Shown: piece after piece, positions 50,649 to 59,550 of the stretch
Position numbering within the stretch: position 1 is the first letter of the stretch
Layout: every line of letters starts with the position of its first letter
Assembly (NCBI GenBank): GCA_025937785.1
Contig: JAICQQ010000003.1
Coordinates: 62,001-126,000 of the forward strand
Length of the DNA stretch: 64,000 nucleotides
Reading direction: 5' to 3'
DNA from: Polyangiaceae bacterium
Lineage (GTDB): Bacteria; Myxococcota_A; Polyangia; Polyangiales; Polyangiaceae
Position numbers and translations under genes: made by a program
The notes under the pieces: model-generated
Database searches by the model: none
Told to the model about the DNA's origin: nothing
Seen by the model: only the letters and a program-made list of their open reading frames with translations

Positions 50649-51242
50649 CTATGCCGTGGGGACTGCGTCGCTGCGGAAGACTTCCACTTTGATGAGGAAT
50701 TGATCGGTCGTGGGGCGGTTGCCGGGTCCGCAGGGGACGGTGGCGAGTTTGTTCACGACGGACTGACCGACGACGACGCTTCCGAAGACGGAGTGACGAC
50801 CGTCGAGGTGTGGGGTGGCTCGTTCGGTGATGAAGAACTGACAGCCGTTGGTGCCTGGGCCGGAATTCGCCATGGAGAGGATGCCTGGCTTGTCGTGTTT
50901 CAGGTCGCGCGCGAACTCGTCCTCGAAGCGATAGCCCGGTCCGCCCGTTCCCCAGCGACCGCTCTGATCAGCGTACCGGCTCAGCGGGTCGCCGACTTGC
51001 ACCATGAAATCGGGGATGACGCGATGGAAACGCACTCCATCGTACAAGGGGACGCCCTGCTGCGATTGCCCGGTTTTCGGATCGGTCCAGGTCATGGCCC
51101 CCGTCGCGAGCCCCACCCAGTTCTTCACGGTGTTGGGGGTCTTGTTTTCTTCGAGGCGGACCACGATCGTGCCTTGAGTGGTGTTCAGCCGAGCGTACAG
51201 TTGGCCTTGGCCGGGAACGTTGATCTCCGGAAAACTGGGCAT
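50649..51242 (-). CDS. ppiB: Cyclophilin-type peptidyl-prolyl isomerase
   Basis: 197 residues, cyclophilin fold: LYARLNTTQGTIVVRLEENKTPNTVKNWVGLA, then the catalytic RFHRVIPDFMVQVGDP, ILSMANSGPGTNGCQFFIT and LDGRHSVFGSVV. All usual PpiA/B active-site residues (Arg in FHR, FMVQ, NGCQFF) are visible. There is no signal peptide, so it is a cytoplasmic folding helper. It is 13 bp downstream in convergence from the phosphatase gene and 29 bp downstream, on the same strand, of the zinc-ribbon membrane protein gene. Confidence 0.93.
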   Translation of the reverse strand: MPSFPEINVPGQGQLYARLNTTQGTIVVRLEENKTPNTVKNWVGLATGAMTWTDPKTGQSQQGVPLYDGVRFHRVIPDFMVQVGDPLSRYADQSGRWGTGGPGYRFEDEFARDLKHDKPGILSMANSGPGTNGCQFFITERATPHLDGRHSVFGSVVVGQSVVNKLATVPCGPGNRPTTDQFLIKVEVFRSDAVPTA

Positions 51243-51271
51243 GGTAACAACTCCTTGGCGTGTCTTCGGTG

Positions 51272-52006
51272 TCAGGGGGTGATGGCGCGGGTTCCTAGGG
51301 TCTGCTTACAGGTGGCGCAGTCCTTGGGCACGTGCAGCCGGTGATAAACTTCACAGCAGTTGGGACAAAGGCGGGCGTCCTCTTCGAAGGAGATCAACTT
51401 GTCGCTTTGTTTGCAACGGCGCCCCGCGACCTGCAAGCCCTCGACCTGGAGTTCCTCACCAGCGGACGCTTCGGGTTTCGGCAATTGCGCGAGATCGCGG
51501 CGTTTCACGTTCACGACGTCAGGCACTCGTTGTACCCCTTCCTTGAGCAGCCAAGCGATCGCCTGGGGGTGTGCAGCCACGGGGATGGCGAAGCTCGACT
51601 CGGCAGTCTTCACGAACAGCTGATCCTTTTCGATGCTCACGTTTTCGATGTCGCACCAGCCAAAGCGCACGAGCTCGGCTCCTTTTTCGAGCGCGATGCC
51701 GGCGTCCCCGACGCGTACTGGGGTCGCGGACAGTTCGCCGAACCACAGCGCAGCAGCGAGCCCAGCGGCGCCCGCGGCGATCAGGTACACCGCGTAATCC
51801 ACGGGTGGATCCTGCACCCACTGTCCGAACACACCGGCGCCGAGTGCCAGCGCTCCCAGCATCCCGATCCCCAAGAGCGCCCAGCCGGTGGACGTGGTTT
51901 TAGGCAGGAAACGCTGCTCGAGCCGGCGTCGCGGCTTCGCGGTCGGCTTCTTTTGGTTTGCTTTGCGTTTGATCTTTCTTTGCTCAGCCATCTTTTGCTC
52001 AGCCAT
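51272..52006 (-). CDS. Membrane protein with C-terminal zinc-ribbon
   Basis: 244 residues if it starts at ATG 52006 (MAEQKMAEQRKIKRK); a second ATG at 51991 is equally good because a 15-bp duplication repeats the start region. A Lys/Arg-rich cytoplasmic N-terminus leads to two membrane helices (ALLGIGMLGALALGAGVFG and AVYLIAAGAAGLAAALWFG). A soluble part (FGWCDIENVSIEKDQLFVKT) resembles bacterial PH-type domains. It ends in a Cys-rich zinc-ribbon: CKQ, CPNC and CATCKQ. Function unknown. It lies 29 bp upstream of ppiB, same strand, so they may share a transcript. Confidence 0.7.
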   Translation of the reverse strand: MAEQKMAEQRKIKRKANQKKPTAKPRRRLEQRFLPKTTSTGWALLGIGMLGALALGAGVFGQWVQDPPVDYAVYLIAAGAAGLAAALWFGELSATPVRVGDAGIALEKGAELVRFGWCDIENVSIEKDQLFVKTAESSFAIPVAAHPQAIAWLLKEGVQRVPDVVNVKRRDLAQLPKPEASAGEELQVEGLQVAGRRCKQSDKLISFEEDARLCPNCCEVYHRLHVPKDCATCKQTLGTRAITP

Positions 52007-52296
52007 CTTTTTGCTCGGCCATCGTTGCTCGCTCGCGCAGCGCCCAGTGTGAAACCACGGTCGGCCGAACTCGTGGCGGGCGGAGCCTAGCAGGGTTTCA
52101 CGGCGCGAAGCTAGAGAGGGTGGCGTCAAGATTTGCCGATATTTCTTGTATTTTCCGGGGGGCCTGCGCCGCCCGCCTAACCAAATGCGCTCCAGCGACA
52201 TTCCCGGCGCCATGAAGATTTCGCTGATTCGGGGGGGTTAGCCGGGATCGCCCGGCGCCCGGGTGTTACCGTCATCGGGTCGAACCTCGAGCCCAC

Positions 52297-53670
52297 ATGT
52301 CGCGCGCCGACTCGTCTCCCGCCCACCAGACCCAGCGTCGGCCACGCTCGCGCTGGGAAGCTCCGGTCGTCGGCTGGATCTTGCTGTCGTTACCGGTCAT
52401 CACCGTGGCGGTGGTGGGGCTAGCAGTGTTCGTGATCGGAGCCCCTCGGAGCTATCGAGGTGCGCGCGTTTGGGGCGGCCCGAGCGTCGGCCAGACAAGC
52501 CTGAGCGCCCGCCTCTCGGCAGTCGAGCGCCTCTATGACGCGGAGCGGGCGCTCGTCGCTGTCCCCGTCGACGTGGAAGCGCACGCGGCGGGACGGTTGC
52601 TCGGAAAGTTCCACGGCACCACGGACGGCGCTGGCTTTCTGGAGATCCAGCTGCCGCTCGTTGCAAGCGCGCCGGCTGATCTCCAGCTTCGCGTCCAGCT
52701 GCGTGGGGAACGCCTGGCGCAAGGACGTGTCGCACTGACAGCCGAGCGCTGGCTCGCGGGCGTGCGCCGTCGCGGCGGTTGGATCGCGGGCGCGGGGGGC
52801 GGCCTCCGGATCCGCGTGCACCCCGGTCGCGGCGTTTTCGCGGTTCCTTTCGGCGATCCGGTGTCGATCGAGGTGACCACGCCGGAAGGGCCGGCGCAGG
52901 GCGCCCGGCTCTCGGTGCGCGCCGAGGGTACCTCGCAGCCTGCGGGTCATCGCTCGCTCACGACGGACGCCCGCGGTCTCGCCGAGTTGATGCTGACGCC
53001 GCGCGAGCACGTCGTCGCCCTCGAGATCGAGGCGAGCTTCGCCGAGCAACGGGCGAGGTGGTATTCGACGCTCCCCGTCGTGCCGGGGGCGCTGCACGCT
53101 CGGCGTGAAGGCAAGCAGCTCTGGATCGAGGCGCCGGTCCCGAAAGAAGCTGCCTTCTACAGCATCGTCAGCGAGCGGGGGCGGTTTGCCGGGGGCCGTG
53201 TGGAGCTCTCGGAGGATGGCCGCGGCGGCGCCCTCGCCAAGGTCGACTGGCCCCCGAGCATCGAGGCTCCCGCGTGGGCGGTCGTCGCGAGTGAGCCGGA
53301 CCTGAACACAGTCGCCGCCGTGGGGTGGCCGATCGACGCGACGGCGCCGACTCGAACCTTCGACGCTCGAGAGGAGCTGTGGCTCGACGGGCTGCCGCAG
53401 GCCTACGCCAGGAGCCTGGAACGCCCGCGTCATGCGCGCTTGCTCGCGGGCGCCTTCGCTGCTTTGGCGCTGGCGCTGGCGGTGGTGCTCTTCACCGGTC
53501 GCGTGCGGGCGGCGGATCGCGCTCTCGCCACGCACTTGAGCGAAACAGCTGAAGGCGAGGTCGAGCGCTTCCGGGTGCGGCAGTCGGTGCTGGCGCTCGT
53601 CACCGCCGCGCTGTGCATCGCACTCGGGTTCGTGTTGGTGGGCTTGGTCAGCCTCGCCCGCCCGGGTTGA
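52297..53670 (+). CDS. Membrane protein with large periplasmic beta-domain
   Basis: 457 residues from ATG 52297. One N-terminal helix (WILLSLPVITVAVVGLAVFVIGA), a periplasmic region of ~350 residues rich in strands (FAVPFGDPVSIEVTTPEGPAQGARLSVRAEG resembles a macroglobulin/MG-type Ig fold), and two C-terminal helices (HARLLAGAFAALALALAVVLFT and VTAALCIALGFVLVGLVSL). No catalytic motif is seen. The MG-like resemblance is by eye. It has a 290-bp upstream gap and precedes the WD40-like lipoprotein by 125 bp, same strand; their relation is not clear. Confidence 0.65.
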   Translation: MSRADSSPAHQTQRRPRSRWEAPVVGWILLSLPVITVAVVGLAVFVIGAPRSYRGARVWGGPSVGQTSLSARLSAVERLYDAERALVAVPVDVEAHAAGRLLGKFHGTTDGAGFLEIQLPLVASAPADLQLRVQLRGERLAQGRVALTAERWLAGVRRRGGWIAGAGGGLRIRVHPGRGVFAVPFGDPVSIEVTTPEGPAQGARLSVRAEGTSQPAGHRSLTTDARGLAELMLTPREHVVALEIEASFAEQRARWYSTLPVVPGALHARREGKQLWIEAPVPKEAAFYSIVSERGRFAGGRVELSEDGRGGALAKVDWPPSIEAPAWAVVASEPDLNTVAAVGWPIDATAPTRTFDAREELWLDGLPQAYARSLERPRHARLLAGAFAALALALAVVLFTGRVRAADRALATHLSETAEGEVERFRVRQSVLALVTAALCIALGFVLVGLVSLARPG

Positions 53671-53795
53671 GCCGGGACGAAGCTCCGAGAAAACACGCCT
53701 GAAGCGCTGCACTGGCTGCGTGACCGGCAGCACCCCGGGGTGCTCGCGAGCGACTCTTGGACTAGCACCGCGATTTTCGTAGGCTCTCGGACGCA

Positions 53796-54821
53796 ATGCT
53801 CAGCTTCAGAGGCAGCCTGGCCTTACTCGTCCCCTGGCTCGCGAGTTTGGGCTGTGCGGCGTCGAGGACGTCGGCGGACGCTCCGCTCGAAGTCGCGGCC
53901 CTCGGACAGGCGCCGCTCGCGCGGGTCTCGCCGCCGCCGATCGGCGCGCGCACGGCCGAGACGGTGAAGCTCCGCTGGGAGGCGCTTCCCGGGGGCTTCG
54001 CGCGCGCGGTCGCCGTCACCAGTAGCCTCGGACGCGTCGTGTACAGCAGCGACAGAGGCACGACCGTCTTCGACGCGCGCACGGGGAAGGCGACGGGCGA
54101 GCTCGACACCTGTGACGATGTAGTGCGCGGGAGCCTGTTCTTTCAGGCGGGCAAGCTGGTGGTGGTGTGCCGCGGAGGCGTGGAGTTCCACTCGCTGGCG
54201 GACTCGAAGAAGCTGGGAAAGCTCGAGACCAACAGCGCCCCGATCACCGCGGCGGCTTCGGCCGGTTCGCGGCTCGCCCTGGCCCACCGCGACGGCGTCG
54301 TGCGCGTGCACGACCTGTCCAGCTCGAAGCTCGTGGAAGTCGTGGTGCCGGGGCCGCCGATCGACGTCAAGAGCTTGGCGCTGGACGCCGCGGCGGAACG
54401 GCTCGCCGTGGCCTGGGTCCAGGGATCGATCTGGTGGTGGCAGCTGTCCGAGCCCACGGTCTTTCACAAGCTGGTGCGCCACGAGAACGAGAGCGACAGC
54501 ATCGCCTTCGCCCCCGACGGCGTGTTCGCCGAAGAAGGGCGGCAGGGGTTCACGACGCTGTGGCGGATCGCTGCGGGCGGCGCCGAGCAGGGCGCCGCGA
54601 TCGAGAACGGCGCCTGGGTGAAGCGCTTCCTGTTCACGCGCGACTCTTCCTGGCTGGTCCGCGGCGGTTCGGACGGGTTGGACCTTGCAGAAGTGAACGG
54701 CTCGCGGCGCCTGGTGCTCGACACGGCGGGGCAGGTCGAGGACATCGCGATGGACGAGTCCGGCGCGCTGATCGCCAGCGGTGATCGCGCAGGTCGGCTC
54801 ATGCTATTTGCGCCCCGCTGA
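53796..54821 (+). CDS. WD40-like beta-propeller lipoprotein
   Basis: 341 residues, lipoprotein signal with LVPWLASLGCAAS (lipid Cys about residue 20). The body has repeating four-strand units with a hydrophobic-DG/D pattern like WD40 or PQQ-type blades: VYSSDRGTTVFDARTGKATGEL, LALAHRDGVVRVHDLSSSKLVEV, LAVAWVQGSIWWWQLSE and LIASGDRAGRLMLF. About six or seven blades can be placed. It should be a periplasmic protein-interaction platform. No enzyme motif is visible. Mutually exclusive hairpins overlap its stop. Confidence 0.75.
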   Translation: MLSFRGSLALLVPWLASLGCAASRTSADAPLEVAALGQAPLARVSPPPIGARTAETVKLRWEALPGGFARAVAVTSSLGRVVYSSDRGTTVFDARTGKATGELDTCDDVVRGSLFFQAGKLVVVCRGGVEFHSLADSKKLGKLETNSAPITAAASAGSRLALAHRDGVVRVHDLSSSKLVEVVVPGPPIDVKSLALDAAAERLAVAWVQGSIWWWQLSEPTVFHKLVRHENESDSIAFAPDGVFAEEGRQGFTTLWRIAAGGAEQGAAIENGAWVKRFLFTRDSSWLVRGGSDGLDLAEVNGSRRLVLDTAGQVEDIAMDESGALIASGDRAGRLMLFAPR

Positions 54822-54840
54822 GGGGGCGGGTTGTTCCCGC
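54811..54840 (+). terminator. Two alternative hairpins at the end of the WD40-like gene
   Basis: CGCCCC (54811-54816) can pair with GGGGCG (54823-54828), and GCGGG (54826-54830) can pair with CCCGC (54836-54840). The two stems share 54826-54828, so only one forms at a time. The region covers the stop codon and ends 10 bp before the next start. It could be a leaky terminator or an attenuator-like switch. This is by-eye pairing only. Confidence 0.35.
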
Positions 54841-54850
54841 TGGTCGCCCA

Positions 54851-55891
54851 GTGCTAAAACCAGCCGCGAGAAGGCCCTGTCACGTGTTCGCGCCGGATCT
54901 GTACTTCGTAGGCTTCACCGCGCAGGAATGGCACGGACTCATCGACGCGATCCGTCCCCTCGATACTGTTCAGGTGGACAGCGGGGGCGCGACGGGCGGC
55001 GTCGTGCTGGTGACCGAGGGCAAGAAGCCGATCAAGCTGCTGCACACCGAGCGGGGCCGTTTGGATCCCACCGAGCAAGCCTGGCCTGTCGCGTTTCCCG
55101 AGATCGCCCAGCGCTACGGCTCGCGTTGGGTCGTCGAGTTGCAGTTCGGAGCGCTCCAATCCCTCTTCGACCGATTCGGCGACGAGCTCACGCCGGACGA
55201 CGACTATCTGCAGCAGGTGTTGTCCCTGCTCACGCTGTTTCGCCAGTTCGAGGTCGAGGGAAGAATCAGGGTGTGGCCGCAGAGCCTGCTGCAGTGGCCG
55301 GTGCCCAGCCACCGCACTGTCTCACGCGCGCTCGACGCGATCTGCCCGATCGGACAGAGCGTGGTGATCGGCGTGTTCCGTCGGGGTCAGCTCTACACCG
55401 CGCTCGCCGCGCGCCGGGGTCCGTTGGGTTTCGATCGCATCGTGGGCCCCAGCGTGCTCAGGCGTGAGATGGGTCTGGTTTCTGGTGATTGGACCCGCGA
55501 CTACCGGTACCTGCTGCGCGCGACCGAAGATTGCGTGGGATCGGTAGCGCTGGGGTGCTTCGCAGAGCTCGCCACCCTGCAGGCCCTGGCCGGTTCGCGG
55601 CGCCCCGGAGCGTGGGCCGAGGCCGTCGCCATGCGCGAGGTGATCCTGTCGCCGGTGGTGCCAGCGCTGGCGATCCCGCTCGGAATCGACGTTGGGCTGG
55701 CAGCGCTCGAGGGGGTTCGCGCACTCGCCGAACGGGCGAAGTCGCTCGATTGGCTCACCCGACAAGGGCCGCTCGCGAGCCTGCTCGATCGGGTTCACGG
55801 GGCCAAGTCGCCAGCAGCGAGCCTGAAAGCGATCTTGGGTTTCGACCCGCTCGGGTTGTTGTACAAGCTGGTCGAGAAACGCCGTGAGTAA
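54851..55891 (+). CDS. Unknown protein upstream of a sensor kinase
   Basis: 346 residues from GTG 54851. No signal peptide or clear membrane helix at the N-terminus. The sequence has FAPDLYFVGFTAQEWHGLIDAIRPLDTVQVDSGG and a middle part with helices, then SVVIGVFRRGQLYTALAARRGPLGFDRIVGPSVLRREMG. I do not recognise it. Its last codons overlap the start of the NtrY-like kinase by 8 bp, so the two are coupled in translation, which suggests a shared pathway. Alternative functions cannot be offered from sequence. Confidence 0.65.
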   Translation: MLKPAARRPCHVFAPDLYFVGFTAQEWHGLIDAIRPLDTVQVDSGGATGGVVLVTEGKKPIKLLHTERGRLDPTEQAWPVAFPEIAQRYGSRWVVELQFGALQSLFDRFGDELTPDDDYLQQVLSLLTLFRQFEVEGRIRVWPQSLLQWPVPSHRTVSRALDAICPIGQSVVIGVFRRGQLYTALAARRGPLGFDRIVGPSVLRREMGLVSGDWTRDYRYLLRATEDCVGSVALGCFAELATLQALAGSRRPGAWAEAVAMREVILSPVVPALAIPLGIDVGLAALEGVRALAERAKSLDWLTRQGPLASLLDRVHGAKSPAASLKAILGFDPLGLLYKLVEKRRE

Positions 55892-57542
55892 GCTCGTCAC
55901 CGTGGCCGTGATCGGTCGCATTCGGCGCCGGCTGGCGATCGCGATCGTGCTGACGGCGCTGATCCCCGTGTTGGTGGCGATCTGGCTTGCCGAGAGCGCG
56001 ATCCGGCAAACTTCGGAGCGCTTTTTCATGCCCGAGGTAGGCGCGCGTCTAGATCAGTCGCTCGAGCTCTATCAAGAGCTGGCGCACGCGGTGAAGTCGA
56101 GGATGCGCGCCGAGGCCGCAGAGATCGCGGCGCAGCCGGGGCTGCGTCAGCTGCCTGACGCACCCGAGCGCGAAATCCTCGAGAACGAGCTCTCACGCCA
56201 TTTCCAACGTCACCCGAGCCTCGTCTCGTTGACGGTAGAGGTTGGCGACGAAGTGCTGGGCACGGTCGATCGGGGGAAGCCGGTCGACCCGAAGCGCGAG
56301 AATCGGCTGCGCGTCGAGCTCCCGCTGCGCGCGGCGTCCCTGGACGACCCGGCCCTGGAGGACGGGCCGCGCTTGATCGCGGTATTCGCCGCCGAACGTG
56401 CCCGGTTCGACGAGCTCGAGACCATGGGTCAGTTCGTGAACACCTACAAGCAGGTGGCGAGCCGCCGGCGCGACGATGAACGCAGCTACATCTATGCCTT
56501 GGCGCTGCTGCTCGGCATCACCATTCTGGCTGCCGTGGGGGTGGGGTCGTTGTTCGCGCGCGGGGTAACGGCGCGCATCGACGAACTCGCCGAAGCGACG
56601 CAGCGCGTGGGCGCCGGCGATCTGAGCGTGCGCGTCTCCGAACGAGGCACCGACGAAATCACCGACTTCGCCAAGGCCTTCAACCGCATGCTCGCGGAGG
56701 TCGAATCTAGCCGCGCTCGCATCGAGTACCTGCAGCGCATCGGCGCCTGGCAAGAGATGGCTCGTCGCTTGGCCCACGAGATCAAGAACCCGCTGACCCC
56801 GATCCAGCTCGCGGTGCAAGAGGTGCATCGCCGCTATCAGGGCGGCCAGGCGGAGTACGCGAAGCTGCTCGACACCACGCTCGAGATCGTCCAGGACGAG
56901 GTGGGGACCTTGCGCCGGCTGGTGACCGAGTTTTCGGATTTCGCTCGCCTGCCGCAGGCCAAGCTCGAACAGGCAGATCTCGTCGAGTTCCTGGCGGCCC
57001 AGCGCCAGCGCTTGCTCTTGGCTGATGAAGAGGCGCGCGATGGCGAACGCGAGTCGATCTTGGACCTGGACCCTGGGGTCGCGGTCGTGATCGACCTTCC
57101 CGAGACGACCGCGAGCGTGTATCTCGACCGCCAGATGTTTCGGCGGGCGCTGATCAACTTGATCCGAAATGCGGTCGAGGCGGTGCAAGAAACCGGCAAG
57201 CCCGACGGGGAAGTAAGAGTTGGCGTCGAGCGCACGGGGGACTACTGGGAAGTGCACGTGGACGACAACGGTCCAGGCCTGGACAAGGCGCTGGCAGCGG
57301 CCATCTTCGACCCATACGTCACCGGCAAGCGCGACGGGACAGGCCTCGGGCTCGCCATCGTGAAAAAGATCGTGATCGAGCACGGTGGTTCCGTGTTCGC
57401 GGCCGCAAGTCCCATGGGTGGTGCGCGCTTCACCGTGCGAGTCCCCGCGCTAGGATCGGCCGCGGCGCGAGCGCTGTGGAAGGCCAGTGGGCGGCAACGT
57501 TCGTCGAAGGAGCGAGGGCAGCGACCGCTGCTCACGGCTTAG
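55884..57542 (+). CDS. NtrY-like sensor histidine kinase
   Basis: 552 residues from GTG 55884. Two membrane helices (IAIVLTALIPVLVAIWLA and YIYALALLLGITILAAVGVGSLF) flank a ~160-residue extracytoplasmic sensor domain. A HAMP segment follows (RIDELAEATQRVGAGDLSVRV), then the H-box MARRLAHEIKNPLTPIQLAVQEV, N-box LINLIRNAVEAVQE, G1 HVDDNGPGLDK and G2 GTGLGLAIVKKIV. The HEIKNPLTPIQL H-box is that of the NtrY/HPK4-like family. No response regulator is adjacent, so the partner is elsewhere. It overlaps the upstream unknown gene and precedes a thiol protein by 6 bp. Confidence 0.92.
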   Translation: MSKLVTVAVIGRIRRRLAIAIVLTALIPVLVAIWLAESAIRQTSERFFMPEVGARLDQSLELYQELAHAVKSRMRAEAAEIAAQPGLRQLPDAPEREILENELSRHFQRHPSLVSLTVEVGDEVLGTVDRGKPVDPKRENRLRVELPLRAASLDDPALEDGPRLIAVFAAERARFDELETMGQFVNTYKQVASRRRDDERSYIYALALLLGITILAAVGVGSLFARGVTARIDELAEATQRVGAGDLSVRVSERGTDEITDFAKAFNRMLAEVESSRARIEYLQRIGAWQEMARRLAHEIKNPLTPIQLAVQEVHRRYQGGQAEYAKLLDTTLEIVQDEVGTLRRLVTEFSDFARLPQAKLEQADLVEFLAAQRQRLLLADEEARDGERESILDLDPGVAVVIDLPETTASVYLDRQMFRRALINLIRNAVEAVQETGKPDGEVRVGVERTGDYWEVHVDDNGPGLDKALAAAIFDPYVTGKRDGTGLGLAIVKKIVIEHGGSVFAAASPMGGARFTVRVPALGSAAARALWKASGRQRSSKERGQRPLLTA

Positions 57543-57548
57543 GTACAA

Positions 57549-58100
57549 GTGAACGCCACGAATCCAGTGAAACCCACCAAAGACGTGCGGCAAGTCTGGG
57601 TACTGGGCCTGTTGGTGCTGGGCTTGGTGCTGATGTTTGCCTTCATCGTGTTGCCCTACGTCGATCCGGGCAAGAAGGTAGACGTCACCGCTCCCGACTT
57701 CACGCTGCCCGTGATCCATGGTGCTGGCGCGGGTCAGCCGATGCGTCTGTCGGCGTTGGCCGGCAAGGTCGTCGTGCTGGATTTTTGGGCCAGCTGGTGC
57801 GGACCCTGCAAGAAGCAGATGCCGATCCTCGATCGCGTCGCGCAAGACTACGCCGAGACGGGGGTGACCTTCTTGGGCGTCAGCACCGACACTGAAGCGG
57901 ACGCGGCGCTCGCCTTCTTGAAAGCGACGCCCGTCTCGTATTCCTCGGTGCTGGACCTCACAGGCGAGGTCAGCCGAGATTTCGGCGTTACCGGGCTGCC
58001 GACTCTGGTCATCATAGACGCTCAAGGCAAGGTGACCCACAACGACGCGCGGCTCGTGGGTGAGCGATCGCTGCGCGATCTGATCGAGGCGGCGCGATAG
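57549..58100 (+). CDS. ResA/TlpA-like membrane-anchored thioredoxin
   Basis: 183 residues from GTG 57549. One N-terminal membrane helix (VWVLGLLVLGLVLMFAFIVLP), then a thioredoxin-like domain with APDFTLPVIHG, FWASWCGPCKKQMP (CGPC active site) and VTGLPTLVIID (cis-Pro). This is the ResA/TlpA layout. Members reduce cytochrome c haem-binding sites or other periplasmic thiols. It sits 6 bp after the sensor kinase and 39 bp before uppP. Confidence 0.9.
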   Translation: MNATNPVKPTKDVRQVWVLGLLVLGLVLMFAFIVLPYVDPGKKVDVTAPDFTLPVIHGAGAGQPMRLSALAGKVVVLDFWASWCGPCKKQMPILDRVAQDYAETGVTFLGVSTDTEADAALAFLKATPVSYSSVLDLTGEVSRDFGVTGLPTLVIIDAQGKVTHNDARLVGERSLRDLIEAAR

Positions 58101-58139
58101 CCTTTCGATCGCCGGGAAAACCCTGTAAAGATCGCGCAC

Positions 58140-58949
58140 ATGAGTCCGTTCGCTGACGCCACGCTGCTCGGTGTGGTCCGAGGGCTGACAGAGTTTCTGC
58201 CCGTGTCGAGCTCCGGACATCTGGCGTTGACCACATTGGTTTTCGGCGTCGAGCCCGCAGGCGCGTCGCTCCATCTGCTGCTGCGCGTCGGGACGCTGCT
58301 GGCGACGCTGGTGGTGATCTGGCCCGTCGCATTCGCAGCCGTGCGCGAGGGAACCCTGGGCCTGGTTCGCCCGAGCCGCTGGGCGACCACGGGTGGAGGC
58401 CGCGATGCGGTCGTGGTCCTGCTGGCCAGCGTGCCGACCGCCTTGATCGGCTTCTTGATGCGCCCAGCGGTCGAACGGTTCTCGCTCTCGCCGACCGTGT
58501 TGGGGGTCGGCTTCCTCATGACCACGCTGCTGTTGATTTCCACCAAGTGGGCAAAGGCTGGCGAAGCGCCGACGCTGCCCGCTTGGGGCGCGCTGCTGCT
58601 CGGCACCGTGCAGGGGCTTTCGGTGCTGCCCGGTGTTTCGCGCAGCGGCGTGACGATCGCGGTAGCGATGTGGCTGGGCGTGCGCAAAGATCGAGCCTTC
58701 GAACTTTCGATGCTTGCGTCCCTGCCCCTCGCGGCGAGCCTGTTTTGGGAGCTGCCGGAGATCGCCGCCGACGTTCGCGGACTCTCGACCGGCATCGTCG
58801 GTGGTGCAGTAGCTTTCGCGACCGGGTTGCTCGCCCTGATCGTGCTCAAGCGGACCGTGAATCAAGGGCGCTTCGCCTGGTTCGCCCTATGGGTAGGACC
58901 GCTCGCCCTCGCGACCCTGGCCATGGCGAAGGCGTGGCCGGCGCGCTGA
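58140..58949 (+). CDS. uppP: Undecaprenyl-diphosphatase, UppP/BacA family
   Basis: 269 residues, all membrane, about eight helices. First motif: GVVRGLTEFLPVSSSGHL; the second is LPGVSRSGVTIAVAMWLG, with the Ser-Arg pair of the family. UppP recycles the lipid carrier of peptidoglycan and O-antigen synthesis by removing a phosphate. An oddity is that in E. coli the motif is VVEGLTEFLPVSSTGH, and the first Glu (Glu17) is replaced here by Arg14; Glu18 (matching Glu21) and His27 remain. Activity cannot be judged from sequence. The gene lies in the same run as the sensor kinase and thiol protein. Confidence 0.88.
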   Translation: MSPFADATLLGVVRGLTEFLPVSSSGHLALTTLVFGVEPAGASLHLLLRVGTLLATLVVIWPVAFAAVREGTLGLVRPSRWATTGGGRDAVVVLLASVPTALIGFLMRPAVERFSLSPTVLGVGFLMTTLLLISTKWAKAGEAPTLPAWGALLLGTVQGLSVLPGVSRSGVTIAVAMWLGVRKDRAFELSMLASLPLAASLFWELPEIAADVRGLSTGIVGGAVAFATGLLALIVLKRTVNQGRFAWFALWVGPLALATLAMAKAWPAR

Positions 58950-59006
58950 GCCAGAGGTCCTGGGCTTGCACCAACTGCCGGAAACAGCTAGAGCGGTGAG
59001 GCAAGC

Positions 59007-59513
59007 ATGCGCCTTGGGTCTATGTTCATGAGCGGCGCTCGTGCTCGGTTCACCTCCCGTGCCGCTTCGCGCGCTGCTGGCTGCGCAGCACGTTGGCTCG
59101 TGGTTGGCTCGGTGCTCGTGCTCGGTTGTAACGAGAAGTCCAAAGAGTGCCAGCGCTTCATCGGTACCGTGAACAAGACTCTGCGCGAGATCGACGCCCG
59201 CCCGCAGCCGAAGGAAGACGATGTCGCGGCCGTGGCGGCGCACCGGCAAGCGCTCGCCGAAAAGTACGCAGCGCTCGCCGACGACGTGTCGAAGCTAAAG
59301 CTGAGCGAGCCCGCGCTCGTCGAACGAGCGCAGCGTTATTCCGGCCTTGCCAAAGCAGCCGGCGTCGCGCTCACCGCGGGAGTGCAGGCGCTGCGTGCCG
59401 GAGATCCCAAGGCCGCGGACGCCAGCCAGCAGCAGTTCGACGGCGTCGCCCAGCAGGAGGCGGCCCTGGTCCGCGAAATCAACGACCTCTGCCTCAACGA
59501 CGAGAAGCCATAG
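59007..59513 (+). CDS. Small helical lipoprotein of unknown function
   Basis: 168 residues. Lipoprotein signal WLVVGSVLVLGCNEK (lipid Cys about residue 41, after a long Arg-rich leader; the internal ATG at 59025 would shorten it). The body is helical and Ala/Gln/Lys-rich (FIGTVNKTLREIDARPQPKED, LAEKYAALADDVSKLKL), perhaps coiled-coil, with two Cys (KECQRF and NDLCLNDE) that could pair. No family recognised. Confidence 0.7.
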   Translation: MRLGSMFMSGARARFTSRAASRAAGCAARWLVVGSVLVLGCNEKSKECQRFIGTVNKTLREIDARPQPKEDDVAAVAAHRQALAEKYAALADDVSKLKLSEPALVERAQRYSGLAKAAGVALTAGVQALRAGDPKAADASQQQFDGVAQQEAALVREINDLCLNDEKP

Positions 59514-59550
59514 GCGCGCGGGGGTGGGCTGCGGTGGAGGGTCCCCGCGT

